Below are positions 5,090 through 11,943 of a DNA stretch of 13,246 nt, in pieces. The stretch spans positions 1 through 13,246 of the forward strand of contig JBHEMZ010000130.1 in assembly GCA_046262315.1 (NCBI GenBank). Direction: 5' to 3'. The first letter of the stretch is position 1; the number at the start of each line of letters is the position of its first letter. Source of the stretch: JACVRM01 sp046262315. Lineage in GTDB: Bacteria; Actinomycetota; Thermoleophilia; Gaiellales; Gaiellaceae. A program made the position numbers and the translations under genes. Below the pieces are notes generated by a model. The model was not told the origin of the DNA, searched no databases, and saw only the letters and a program-made list of their open reading frames with translations.

Positions 5090-8000
5090 TTGCTCTGCTC
5101 GTCATGCCAGACGGAGAACGAGGCTGGGCGCAAGTTCTGCGGCGAGTGCGGCCACGCCCTCGCCCGCTCGTGCCCCTCCTGCGGCGCGCCCAACGCCGGG
5201 ACGGTCAAGTTCTGCGGCGAATGCGGAGCAGCGCTTTCGGCAGCGCCCGTACAGAGCCCGCCCCAGGAGCCCGGGGCCGAGCGACGTCTCGTCTCCGTCC
5301 TCTTCGCCGACCTGGTGGGCTACACCGCCCTCTCGGAGGGTCGCGACTTCGAGGACGTGCGCGACCTGCAGACACGCTACTTCGAGACGGCGCGCACGGT
5401 CATCGAACGCTACGGCGGCATCGTCGAGAAGTTCATCGGCGACGCGGTCATGGCGCTCTGGGGGGCGCCGACGGCGCGCGAGGACGACGCCGAGCGCGCC
5501 GTGCGCGCCGCGCTCGACCTCGTGGACGCCGTCGATGCGCTTGCCGACGAGACCGGCAACCCGGAGCTGAAGCTACGGGCCGGGGTGCTCACCGGCGAGG
5601 CGGCGGTCGCGCTCGGCGCGGAGGGGCAGGGCCTCGTGACGGGCGATCTCGTCAACACCGCCTCGCGTGTCCAGGCGGCGGCCGAGCCGGGAACCGTGCT
5701 CGTGGGCGAGCCGACGCGCCGCGCGTCGGCGGCCGCGATCGCGTATGCCGATGCGGGTGAGCGGGCGCTCAGAGGCAAGACCGAGCCCCTCCGCCTCTGG
5801 CAGGCGCTGCGAGCGGCGGCGCAGGGGCGCGGCGAGGGACGCGCGGCCGGTCTCGAGGCGCCGTTCGTAGGTCGCGCGGGAGAGCTCCGCCTCATCAAGG
5901 ATCTCTTCCACGCGAGCGCAGACGAGCGGCGCGCACGGCTCGTCTCCGTCATCGGTGTGGCAGGGGTCGGGAAGTCGCGGCTGTCGTGGGAGTTCGAGAA
6001 GTACGTCGACGGGCTCGCCGCCGAGGTGTGGTGGCACCGCGGCCGCTGCCTCTCCTACGGCGATGGCGTCGCCTTCTGGGCGCTCGGCGAGATGCTGCGC
6101 GGCCGGGCGAAGATCCTCGAGGACAACGACGCCGAGACGGCGGCGTGGAAGCTGCGCGAGATGCTCGACCTCCATATCGCAGGGGAGGAGGAACGCGCCT
6201 GGATCGAGCCCCGGCTGCTCCACCTGCTCGGTCTCGCCGAGCGGACCGCGCCCGACCGCGAGGACCTCTTCTCGGCCTGGAGGCGCTTCTTCGAGCGTCT
6301 TGCCGAACAGGGGCCTCTGGTGATGGTGTTCGAGGACCTGCACTGGGCCGACGAGGGGCTCGTCGCCTTCGTCGAGTACCTCCTCGACTGGGGGCGACAC
6401 CACCCGATCTTCGTGGTCACGCTTTCACGGCCGGAGGTCGCCGACCGCCATCCCCACTTCCCGGGGGCCACCCGCAGCGCGACGACGCTGCCGCTCGACC
6501 CGCTCGACGACGAGGCGATGGACGCGCTGCTGACCGGCCTCGTCCCGGGGCTCCCGGGCGATGTGCGCATCCGGCTCCGCGAGGCCGCAGACGGTATCCC
6601 GCTCTACGCGGTCGAGACCGTGCGCATGCTTCGCGACCGCGGGCTGCTCGCACCCGCGGGCGACGGGGTCGTGCTCGCGGGCGACCTGACGGCGCTTCAG
6701 GTGCCCGAGACGCTCCATGCGCTGATCGCCTCGCGCCTCGACGGCCTCCCTGAGGCGGAGCGGCGCCTGCTCCAGGACGCCGCCGTGCTCGGCAAGACCT
6801 TCACCCGGCGCGGGCTGGCCGCGCTGTCGGGCCTCGCCGAGGACGAGGTCGAGCAGCTTGCCGCGGCCCTCGTGCGGAAGGAGTTCCTCGCGGTCGAGAC
6901 GGACCCGTTCTCGCCGGAGCGTGGGCAGTTCGGCTTCCTCCAGGCGCTGGTGCAGCGTGTCGCCTACGACACGATCGCCCGTCGCGAGCGGAAGGCACGG
7001 CATCTGGCCGCCGCGCAGTTCCTCGCCGCCGACGCCGGCCTCGACCCCGACGAGATCGCCGAGGTGATCGCGTCTCACTACCTCGACGCGCGCGAGGCCG
7101 ATCCGGACGCCGCCGACGCCGACGAGGTGCGGGCGCAGGCGCGGCACTGGTTCACCCGGGCCGCCGACCGCGCTGCATCGCTCGCCGCCTCGCTGGAAGC
7201 CCAGCGGGCGTTCGAGCGCGCCGCCGGGCTCGCAGGCGAGGAGGGCGAGCAAGGTACCTCGCTCGCCCGCGCCGGTGACCTCGCCGTCATGGGTGGGCGC
7301 CTGGACGAAGCCGAGCCGCTGCTGCGGGCGGCGATCGAGATCCTCGAGGAGGCCGGCGCGCGTGCGGAGGCCGCGAGCGCGGAGGCGCGACTCGGCGAGG
7401 TGTTCTTCGTGACGAATCGCATCGAGGAAGCCGTCGCTCGACTCGAGGGTGCGCTCGCCGTCTACGAGGCGGAGGCGGACGATGCGGCGACGGCGACGGT
7501 GTCGGCCCAGCTTGCCCGCTTCCTGTTCTTCGAGGGGCGCCCCGGTGACGCGATCGTGCACGTCGAGCGCGCACTCGAGCTGGCCGAGCGTCTCCGACTC
7601 GGCACCGTGATCGTGGAGGCGCTGATCAACAAGGCGCTCATCCTGCGGAACCGCCCCAACGAGAGCCTCGGGCTGATGCGCCAGGCGCTCGTGCTCGCCG
7701 AGGAGTGCGGCGCCGACCGCGGAGCCATTCGCGCCTGCATGAACCTCGGCTACCTCCTCTCGCTCGCTGGCCGTTGGCTCGAGGGCCAGGAGGTGACCGA
7801 GCGCGGCATCGCGATTGCCCGCCGTCGCGGCGATCGTGTCTGGGAGCGCGCGCTGCTGACGAACCTCATTGCCGGTTACATCTCGACCGGACAGTGGGAC
7901 GCGGCCGAGCAGGCGGCTGCCGAGATCCCGGAGGTCGGGTCGACCGTCGCCGACCCCGTTTCCGCCTCCATGCAGCTCGATCTGGCGACGATTGCCCTGC

Positions 8001-8593
8001 GCCGCGGTGAGAGCGAACGCGCCGCCGAGCTGGCAGCCCCGTTCGCCTCCTGGCGCGACAGCGCCCGCGTTCAGGATCGCGGAGTCGGTATCTGGGCACG
8101 GGCACTCGTGGCGGCGATCGGCGGCCGGCACGCCGACGCGCTCGCCGAATGCACGGCCGCCCTCGCCGACGAGCAGGTGATGCGCGAGCCTGAGGCCGTC
8201 GAGGTGCTGGCGGAGGTCGGTTGCGAGGGCGCGTGGACCGAGCGCGACCTCGACGGGCTGACCGACGTCCTCGACCTCGTCGCGGCGGCGCCGATCGAGC
8301 TGCACGCCTCGCTGGAAGCGCGTGTCCGCCTGCAGCAGGCACGGATCGCAGTGCTCCGCGACGACCCGGAGCCGGCGTTCGAGGACGCCGTCGCCGATCT
8401 GCGGCGCATCGGCGATCCGTACTGGTTGGGGACCGCGCTCCTCGAGCAAGCGGAGTGGCTCGCCGACCGCGGTCGCGCCGACGAGATCGAGTCGTTGGTC
8501 GCCGAAGCGCGGGAGATCTTCGAGCGCCTGCGCGCGGCGCCGCGACTCGAGCGAGTCGCGCGTCTCGAGCCCGAGGCGGCGCTGGCCGGATGA
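5090..8593 (+). CDS. Double zinc ribbon - class III adenylate/guanylate cyclase - AAA ATPase - TPR protein
   Basis: A 1167-residue soluble signalling protein. Residues 1-50: double zinc ribbon, eight cysteines as CxxC pairs (3/6, 17/20, 28/31, 42/45). Residues ~65-240: class III cyclase domain with metal aspartates D74 (LFADLVGYT) and D118 (FIGDAVMA), K114 before the second aspartate, and N189/R193 in DLVNTASR, so the catalytic set looks complete; lysine at 114 favours ATP, hence cAMP. Residues ~257-460: AAA/STAND-type ATPase starting FVGR, Walker A GVAGVGKS (289-296), Walker B LVMVFEDLHWAD (410-421). The rest, to the end, is helical with TPR-like repeats (from about 680). TTG 5090 places the first cysteine motif at residue 3, as in the downstream paralogue. 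It lies between E2/VOC and E3 and overlaps the next gene by ATGA. Ligand and output are unknown. Confidence 0.93.
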   Translation: MLCSSCQTENEAGRKFCGECGHALARSCPSCGAPNAGTVKFCGECGAALSAAPVQSPPQEPGAERRLVSVLFADLVGYTALSEGRDFEDVRDLQTRYFETARTVIERYGGIVEKFIGDAVMALWGAPTAREDDAERAVRAALDLVDAVDALADETGNPELKLRAGVLTGEAAVALGAEGQGLVTGDLVNTASRVQAAAEPGTVLVGEPTRRASAAAIAYADAGERALRGKTEPLRLWQALRAAAQGRGEGRAAGLEAPFVGRAGELRLIKDLFHASADERRARLVSVIGVAGVGKSRLSWEFEKYVDGLAAEVWWHRGRCLSYGDGVAFWALGEMLRGRAKILEDNDAETAAWKLREMLDLHIAGEEERAWIEPRLLHLLGLAERTAPDREDLFSAWRRFFERLAEQGPLVMVFEDLHWADEGLVAFVEYLLDWGRHHPIFVVTLSRPEVADRHPHFPGATRSATTLPLDPLDDEAMDALLTGLVPGLPGDVRIRLREAADGIPLYAVETVRMLRDRGLLAPAGDGVVLAGDLTALQVPETLHALIASRLDGLPEAERRLLQDAAVLGKTFTRRGLAALSGLAEDEVEQLAAALVRKEFLAVETDPFSPERGQFGFLQALVQRVAYDTIARRERKARHLAAAQFLAADAGLDPDEIAEVIASHYLDAREADPDAADADEVRAQARHWFTRAADRAASLAASLEAQRAFERAAGLAGEEGEQGTSLARAGDLAVMGGRLDEAEPLLRAAIEILEEAGARAEAASAEARLGEVFFVTNRIEEAVARLEGALAVYEAEADDAATATVSAQLARFLFFEGRPGDAIVHVERALELAERLRLGTVIVEALINKALILRNRPNESLGLMRQALVLAEECGADRGAIRACMNLGYLLSLAGRWLEGQEVTERGIAIARRRGDRVWERALLTNLIAGYISTGQWDAAEQAAAEIPEVGSTVADPVSASMQLDLATIALRRGESERAAELAAPFASWRDSARVQDRGVGIWARALVAAIGGRHADALAECTAALADEQVMREPEAVEVLAEVGCEGAWTERDLDGLTDVLDLVAAAPIELHASLEARVRLQQARIAVLRDDPEPAFEDAVADLRRIGDPYWLGTALLEQAEWLADRGRADEIESLVAEAREIFERLRAAPRLERVARLEPEAALAG

Positions 8594-8814
8594 TCTGCTC
8601 GAGCTGCGGGACCGAGAATCGACCGGACCGGAAGTTCTGTTCCAAGTGCGGCACGGCGCTGGCGAATCTGTGTCCCGCCTGCGGTGCGCAGAACGAGAGC
8701 GACGACGCCTTCTGCGGCGAGTGCGGGGCTGCGCTTGCAGTGCAGCCTAGGGAGGTTCCTGCTCCGGCGCCGCCGCCTTCGGCGGAGGGCGTCTCGTCTC
8801 CGTCCTCTTCGTGA
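8590..8814 (+). CDS. Double zinc ribbon protein, probable stump of a second cyclase gene
   Basis: A 74-residue product whose ATG overlaps the cyclase TGA (ATGA), suggesting translational coupling. Residues 1-50 carry a double zinc ribbon with all eight cysteines at the same positions (3, 6, 17, 20, 28, 31, 42, 45) as the upstream cyclase; both share CSSC, RKFC and FCGECGAAL. After a Pro/Ala stretch the frame ends in VSSPSSS. The last bases encode, in another frame, RLVSVLF, the first strand of the cyclase domain, so a single-base slip plus loss of the remainder explains the gene. It may still make a small zinc protein because the ribbon is intact, or it may be a decayed duplicate. There is no cyclase activity left in it. 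Confidence 0.7.
   Translation: MICSSCGTENRPDRKFCSKCGTALANLCPACGAQNESDDAFCGECGAALAVQPREVPAPAPPPSAEGVSSPSSS
8790..8811 (+). pseudogene. Out-of-frame remnant of a cyclase domain start
   Basis: These 22 bases are identical to 5285-5306, where they encode RLVSVLF, the opening strand of the class III cyclase domain. Here the same reading is shifted relative to the preceding zinc-ribbon frame, and after F the expected ADLVGYT is absent (it reads VIAEA). The sequence therefore records a deleted cyclase gene, with a frame slip close to the deletion point. Confidence 0.65.
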
Positions 8815-8886
8815 TCGCGGAGGCCCGCGCCGCAGCCTGCTTGAGCCCCGTTACGATCCACCGAACCCGAACTGGAGAGCGAGACC

Positions 8887-10293
8887 ATGGAATGTGACGT
8901 CGCCGTCCTCGGAGGCGGCCCGGGCGGCTACACCGCCGCGATCCGCGCCGCGCAGCTGGGCGCCAGGACGATCTGCATCGAGAAGGAGCCCGAGCTCGGC
9001 GGCACCTGCCTGCGCGTCGGCTGCATCCCCACCAAGGCGTGGGTGCAGACCGCCTTCGCCATCAAGGAGGCCGAGGAGACGTTCGCCAAGCTGGGCGTGG
9101 AGGTCGGCGCACCGACGCTCGACTTCGGCAAGGCGAACGCGTGGAAGGCCTCGGTCGTCAAGCAGATGACGGGCGGCGTCGCGGGGCTCCTGAAGGCGAA
9201 CGGCGTCGAGTGGGTCAAGGGCGCCGGCCGCTTCACCGGCTCGAACACGATCGCGGTCGAGGGCGCGGAGGACGTCAGCTTCCAGCAGGCGATCGTCGCC
9301 ACCGGCTCGTACCCGCTGCGCCCGCCGATCGAAGGCCTCGACTCGCCGCGCTGCGTCGACTCGACGGGCCTGCTCGCGCAGACGGAGGTGCCGCGCCGGC
9401 TCGTCGTGCTGGGCGGCGGCATCATCGGCTGCGAGTTCGCCTCGATCTTCCACCGCTTCGGCTCGGACGTGACGATCATCGAGATGCTGCCCGGTCTGAT
9501 CCCGCAGGAGGACGAAGACGCCGCCGCGGAGCTCGCCAAGCAGTTCGGCAAGCGCGGCATCGAGGTGTACCTCGAGGCGCGCTGCGATCGCGTCGAGGAC
9601 ACGGGTGACGGCCTGCGCGTCCACTTCGACGGCGATCAGTCCGTCGAGTGCGACCTGATGCTCGTCGCGACCGGACGGGGTCCCGTCGTCGAAGGTCTCG
9701 GGCTCGAGGAGATCGGCGTCGAGTTCGACAAGCGCAAGGGCATCGCTGCCGATGAGCGGCGGCGGACGACCGTCCCGCACGTCTATGCGGTCGGCGACTG
9801 CGCCGGCTACTGGCAGCTCGCGCACACCGCGTTCCGCGAGGGCGAGGTCGCGGCCGAGAACGCGCTGGGTCACGACGCCGTGGTCGACAACCGGGGCATC
9901 CCGCGGCCGATCTACACGGACCCGGAGATCGCGGGCGTGGGGCTGACCGAGGCCGAGGCGCGCGAGCAGTACGGCGACGACGTGGCGGTCGGGACCTTCC
10001 CGTGGGTCGCGAACGCCCGTGCCGTGATGCAGAACGAGACGGTCGGCTGGGTCAAGTCGATCCACGAGACGCGCTACGGCGAGCTGCTCGGCATCGTCAT
10101 GGTCGGGCCGCACGTGACGGATCTGATCGAGGCCGGCGTCGTGGCGCTCGACGCCGAGGCGACGGTCGAGACGGTCGCGGACGGCATGGCCGCCCACCCG
10201 ACGCTCTCGGAGGCGATCAAGGAGGCTGGGCTCGTGGCGCTCGGCCGCGCCATCCACCTGCCGCCCAAGCGGCGCGCGACGGCGACCGCCTAG
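8887..10293 (+). CDS. lpdA: Dihydrolipoamide dehydrogenase (E3)
   Basis: A 468-residue flavoprotein that reoxidises the dihydrolipoyl arm of E2 and reduces NAD+. FAD motif GGGPGG (9-14); redox disulfide GGTCLRVGCIPTK with C41 and C46; NAD-binding GGGIIGCEFAS in the middle; second FAD motif YAVGDCAG; C-terminal dimerisation domain with the active-site dyad HPTLSE (H437, E442). Length is typical. It uses ATG 8887 with GGAGAG (8874-8879) upstream. A TACGAT (8852-8857) could be a -10 element, but no -35 is evident. It follows the zinc-ribbon stump by 72 bases and presumably serves the E1/E2 genes 3.5 kb upstream, although E3 is often shared among several complexes. It converges on the MFS gene. 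lpdA is the standard name for this function; lpd is equally used. Confidence 0.95.
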   Translation: MECDVAVLGGGPGGYTAAIRAAQLGARTICIEKEPELGGTCLRVGCIPTKAWVQTAFAIKEAEETFAKLGVEVGAPTLDFGKANAWKASVVKQMTGGVAGLLKANGVEWVKGAGRFTGSNTIAVEGAEDVSFQQAIVATGSYPLRPPIEGLDSPRCVDSTGLLAQTEVPRRLVVLGGGIIGCEFASIFHRFGSDVTIIEMLPGLIPQEDEDAAAELAKQFGKRGIEVYLEARCDRVEDTGDGLRVHFDGDQSVECDLMLVATGRGPVVEGLGLEEIGVEFDKRKGIAADERRRTTVPHVYAVGDCAGYWQLAHTAFREGEVAAENALGHDAVVDNRGIPRPIYTDPEIAGVGLTEAEAREQYGDDVAVGTFPWVANARAVMQNETVGWVKSIHETRYGELLGIVMVGPHVTDLIEAGVVALDAEATVETVADGMAAHPTLSEAIKEAGLVALGRAIHLPPKRRATATA

Positions 10294-10595
10294 CGCCAAG
10301 GGAATCCAGCGGCTGCGCCAGGCGTCGCCGGAGCGCCACGGGCTCGGCGGGCAGGGGCGACCGACCCGCAGCGACCCCGGAAAACGCGAGGATCGCTCGG
10401 GCAGCGGCGCGCCGAGCGCGCGGATCACCGTCAGGAGAGCACGCGGGCGCGGCCCGGTGCCTCCCTGTGGACGAACTGTCACACCCTTGGCACGAACGCC
10501 ACGGCCGCGCAAAACAGGTCCCAGGGTCAGTCCCTGGGGGTGGGGCCGTGCCGCACCGCGCGGCGCCGCCCACGGTCGGGTCGGGGCGCCGCGCG
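10294..10595. other. Gene-free convergent interval
   Basis: This 302-base gap separates the E3 stop from the stop of the minus-strand MFS gene. I see no open frame with coding character and no RNA gene. Its only distinct content is the nested palindrome at 10500-10550. The first two hundred bases are GC-rich and otherwise featureless; no T-run terminator follows the E3 stop. Confidence 0.6.
10500..10550. repeat. Nested palindrome with dispersed-repeat core (copy 2), possible MFS terminator
   Basis: The inner stem CCCAGGG-TCAGT-CCCTGGG (10520-10538) has 7 bp and a 5-base loop. An outer perfect 7-bp stem, CACGGCC (10500-10506) with GGCCGTG (10544-10550), encloses it. Bases 10516-10540 match the repeat at 2293-2317 at 20 of 25 positions. 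Read on the minus strand, the inner hairpin is followed by ACCTGTTTTG, about 60 bases after the MFS stop, so it could act as a weak intrinsic terminator for that gene. Repeat identity is seen; termination is inference. Confidence 0.55.
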
Positions 10596-11858
10596 CTACG
10601 CGGATTCGAACGCCGGGCGCTCGACGGGCTCGTAGGGGCCGTCGCGGCGTCGCATGCCGCGCACGCTCGGCACGAGCAGCACGCCCAGGTTCGCTCCGGC
10701 GGAGAGCGCCGCTGCGCCGAGCAGCGTCGTGTCGCGGCCGATCGCCTCGGCGACCGGCCCTGCAAGGACGAAGCCGACGGGCATGAAGACGAGCGAGATC
10801 AGCCAGTCGTACGAGCTGACGCGCGAGAGCGTGTCGCGGGGCACGTTCGCCTGCAGCACCGTGTCCCAGATCGCATTCGAGGCCGCCACGCCCCCGAACG
10901 ACGCCGCGAGCACGACGCCCACCGCCACCGCGGGCAGCGGCGGCACGAGCGCCAGCAGCGTCAGCGAGATCGGCAGGCAGACCAGGAAGACGGGCAGGAG
11001 CGGCCGCCCGGGCCGGTAGCGCAACGCAACGACGCTGCCGAGCGAGCCGCCGACTGCGCCGATCGTCAGCGCGAGCCCCCAGTCGCCGGCGCCTCCGAGC
11101 TCCTCCTCGAAGACGACCGGCCCGAGCACGAAGAAGCAGGCGATCGAAAGGTTCGAGAGCGCGAAGACGGCGAACGAGGCCTGGAGCCAGGCGCGCGCCC
11201 GCACCTCCCGCCAGCCGCGCGCCAGGTCGCGGAGGAACGAGTCGCGCTCGGCCGCCCGCGCGCGACCCGCCCGGAGCGCCAGCAGGAACGCGGCGCTCAC
11301 CGCATAGCTGGCCGCGTCGATGACGAAGACGACGCCGGTGCCGAAGCCCGCGATCAGCACCCCGGCGAGTGCTGGCCCGAAGATCGAGGTTGCCCCCTCC
11401 GACAGCCCGAAGAGCGCATTCGCCTGCTGCAGGCGCGGGCGGCTGATCGTCTCGGGAACGAGACCGGTTGACGCCGGCCCGAAGAAGGCCGCCGCCGCGC
11501 CCGACACCGCTGAGAAGAGGGCGAGCATCCAAAGCTCGAGCCCCCCGCTGAAGAGCAGGCCGGCGACGGTGGCCTGGGAGACGCAGCGGACTGCGTCGCA
11601 GGTCAGCATCACGAGCCGGCGTGGCAGCCGGTCCGCCCAGACGCCGCCGACGAGGATGAAGGCGACGCGAGCGATCGTGTACGACGCTGCGACGAGACCG
11701 AGCTCGGCCGCGGAGCCGTTCAGGTCGCTCAGCACCGTGAACGCGATTGCGACGGGAATCAGCGCGTCGCCGACCGACGAGCACGTGCGGCCGAGCCAGA
11801 GGAGCCGGAACGGGCGCTCGGCCAGCGCTCCGAAGCGGTCGAGCGCGTACGCGGGCAC
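10596..11858 (-). CDS. Major facilitator superfamily transporter (MFS_3-like exporter)
   Basis: A ~420-residue membrane protein with many hydrophobic segments consistent with about 12 membrane helices. The N-terminal ERPFRLLWLGRTCSSVGDAL and the loop GGVWADRLPRR (about residues 71-81, the MFS motif A between helices 2 and 3) place it in the drug/proton or enterobactin-exporter-like branch. The substrate is unknown. The start is uncertain: GTG 11858 gives a normal N-terminus; TTG 11867 and GTG 11909 are also in frame, and a start at 11963 would overlap the divergent sigma gene with residues that look noncoding. No clear Shine-Dalgarno is present. A TAGCGT on the minus strand (11872-11867) lies 8 bases before the chosen GTG and could give a leaderless message. 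The 85-base gap to the sigma gene must hold both promoters. Confidence 0.88.
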   Translation of the reverse strand: MPAYALDRFGALAERPFRLLWLGRTCSSVGDALIPVAIAFTVLSDLNGSAAELGLVAASYTIARVAFILVGGVWADRLPRRLVMLTCDAVRCVSQATVAGLLFSGGLELWMLALFSAVSGAAAAFFGPASTGLVPETISRPRLQQANALFGLSEGATSIFGPALAGVLIAGFGTGVVFVIDAASYAVSAAFLLALRAGRARAAERDSFLRDLARGWREVRARAWLQASFAVFALSNLSIACFFVLGPVVFEEELGGAGDWGLALTIGAVGGSLGSVVALRYRPGRPLLPVFLVCLPISLTLLALVPPLPAVAVGVVLAASFGGVAASNAIWDTVLQANVPRDTLSRVSSYDWLISLVFMPVGFVLAGPVAEAIGRDTTLLGAAALSAGANLGVLLVPSVRGMRRRDGPYEPVERPAFESA

Positions 11859-11943
11859 CCTTGCCAACGCTATCGGAGAGCGGCCCCGGCGCGATGTCGT
11901 CCGCTGCACGTTAGAAGCAGAGCCAGGCGGGTAGGGATCGACC

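Noticed and set aside
3381..5105. Long minus-strand frame (574 codons) opposite E2 and the VOC gene
   Set aside because: It lies antisense to well-conserved genes and has low-complexity, Arg/Leu/Asp-rich content with no recognisable domain.
6425..8449. Long minus-strand frame (674 codons) opposite the cyclase gene
   Set aside because: It is antisense to the ATPase/TPR region; no motif and composition of a GC-driven shadow.
10598..10622. tRNA-like GGATTCGAACGCC element (T-loop-like GATTCGAA)
   Set aside because: It is the C-terminal coding sequence of the MFS gene, and no acceptor stem, D-arm or anticodon arm can be formed around it.
8851..11784. A 977-codon open frame on the minus strand across E3 and the MFS gene
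   Set aside because: It is antisense to E3, whose motifs are complete, and out of frame with the MFS gene. Its Arg/Ala/Asp-rich composition is typical of shadow frames in GC-rich DNA.
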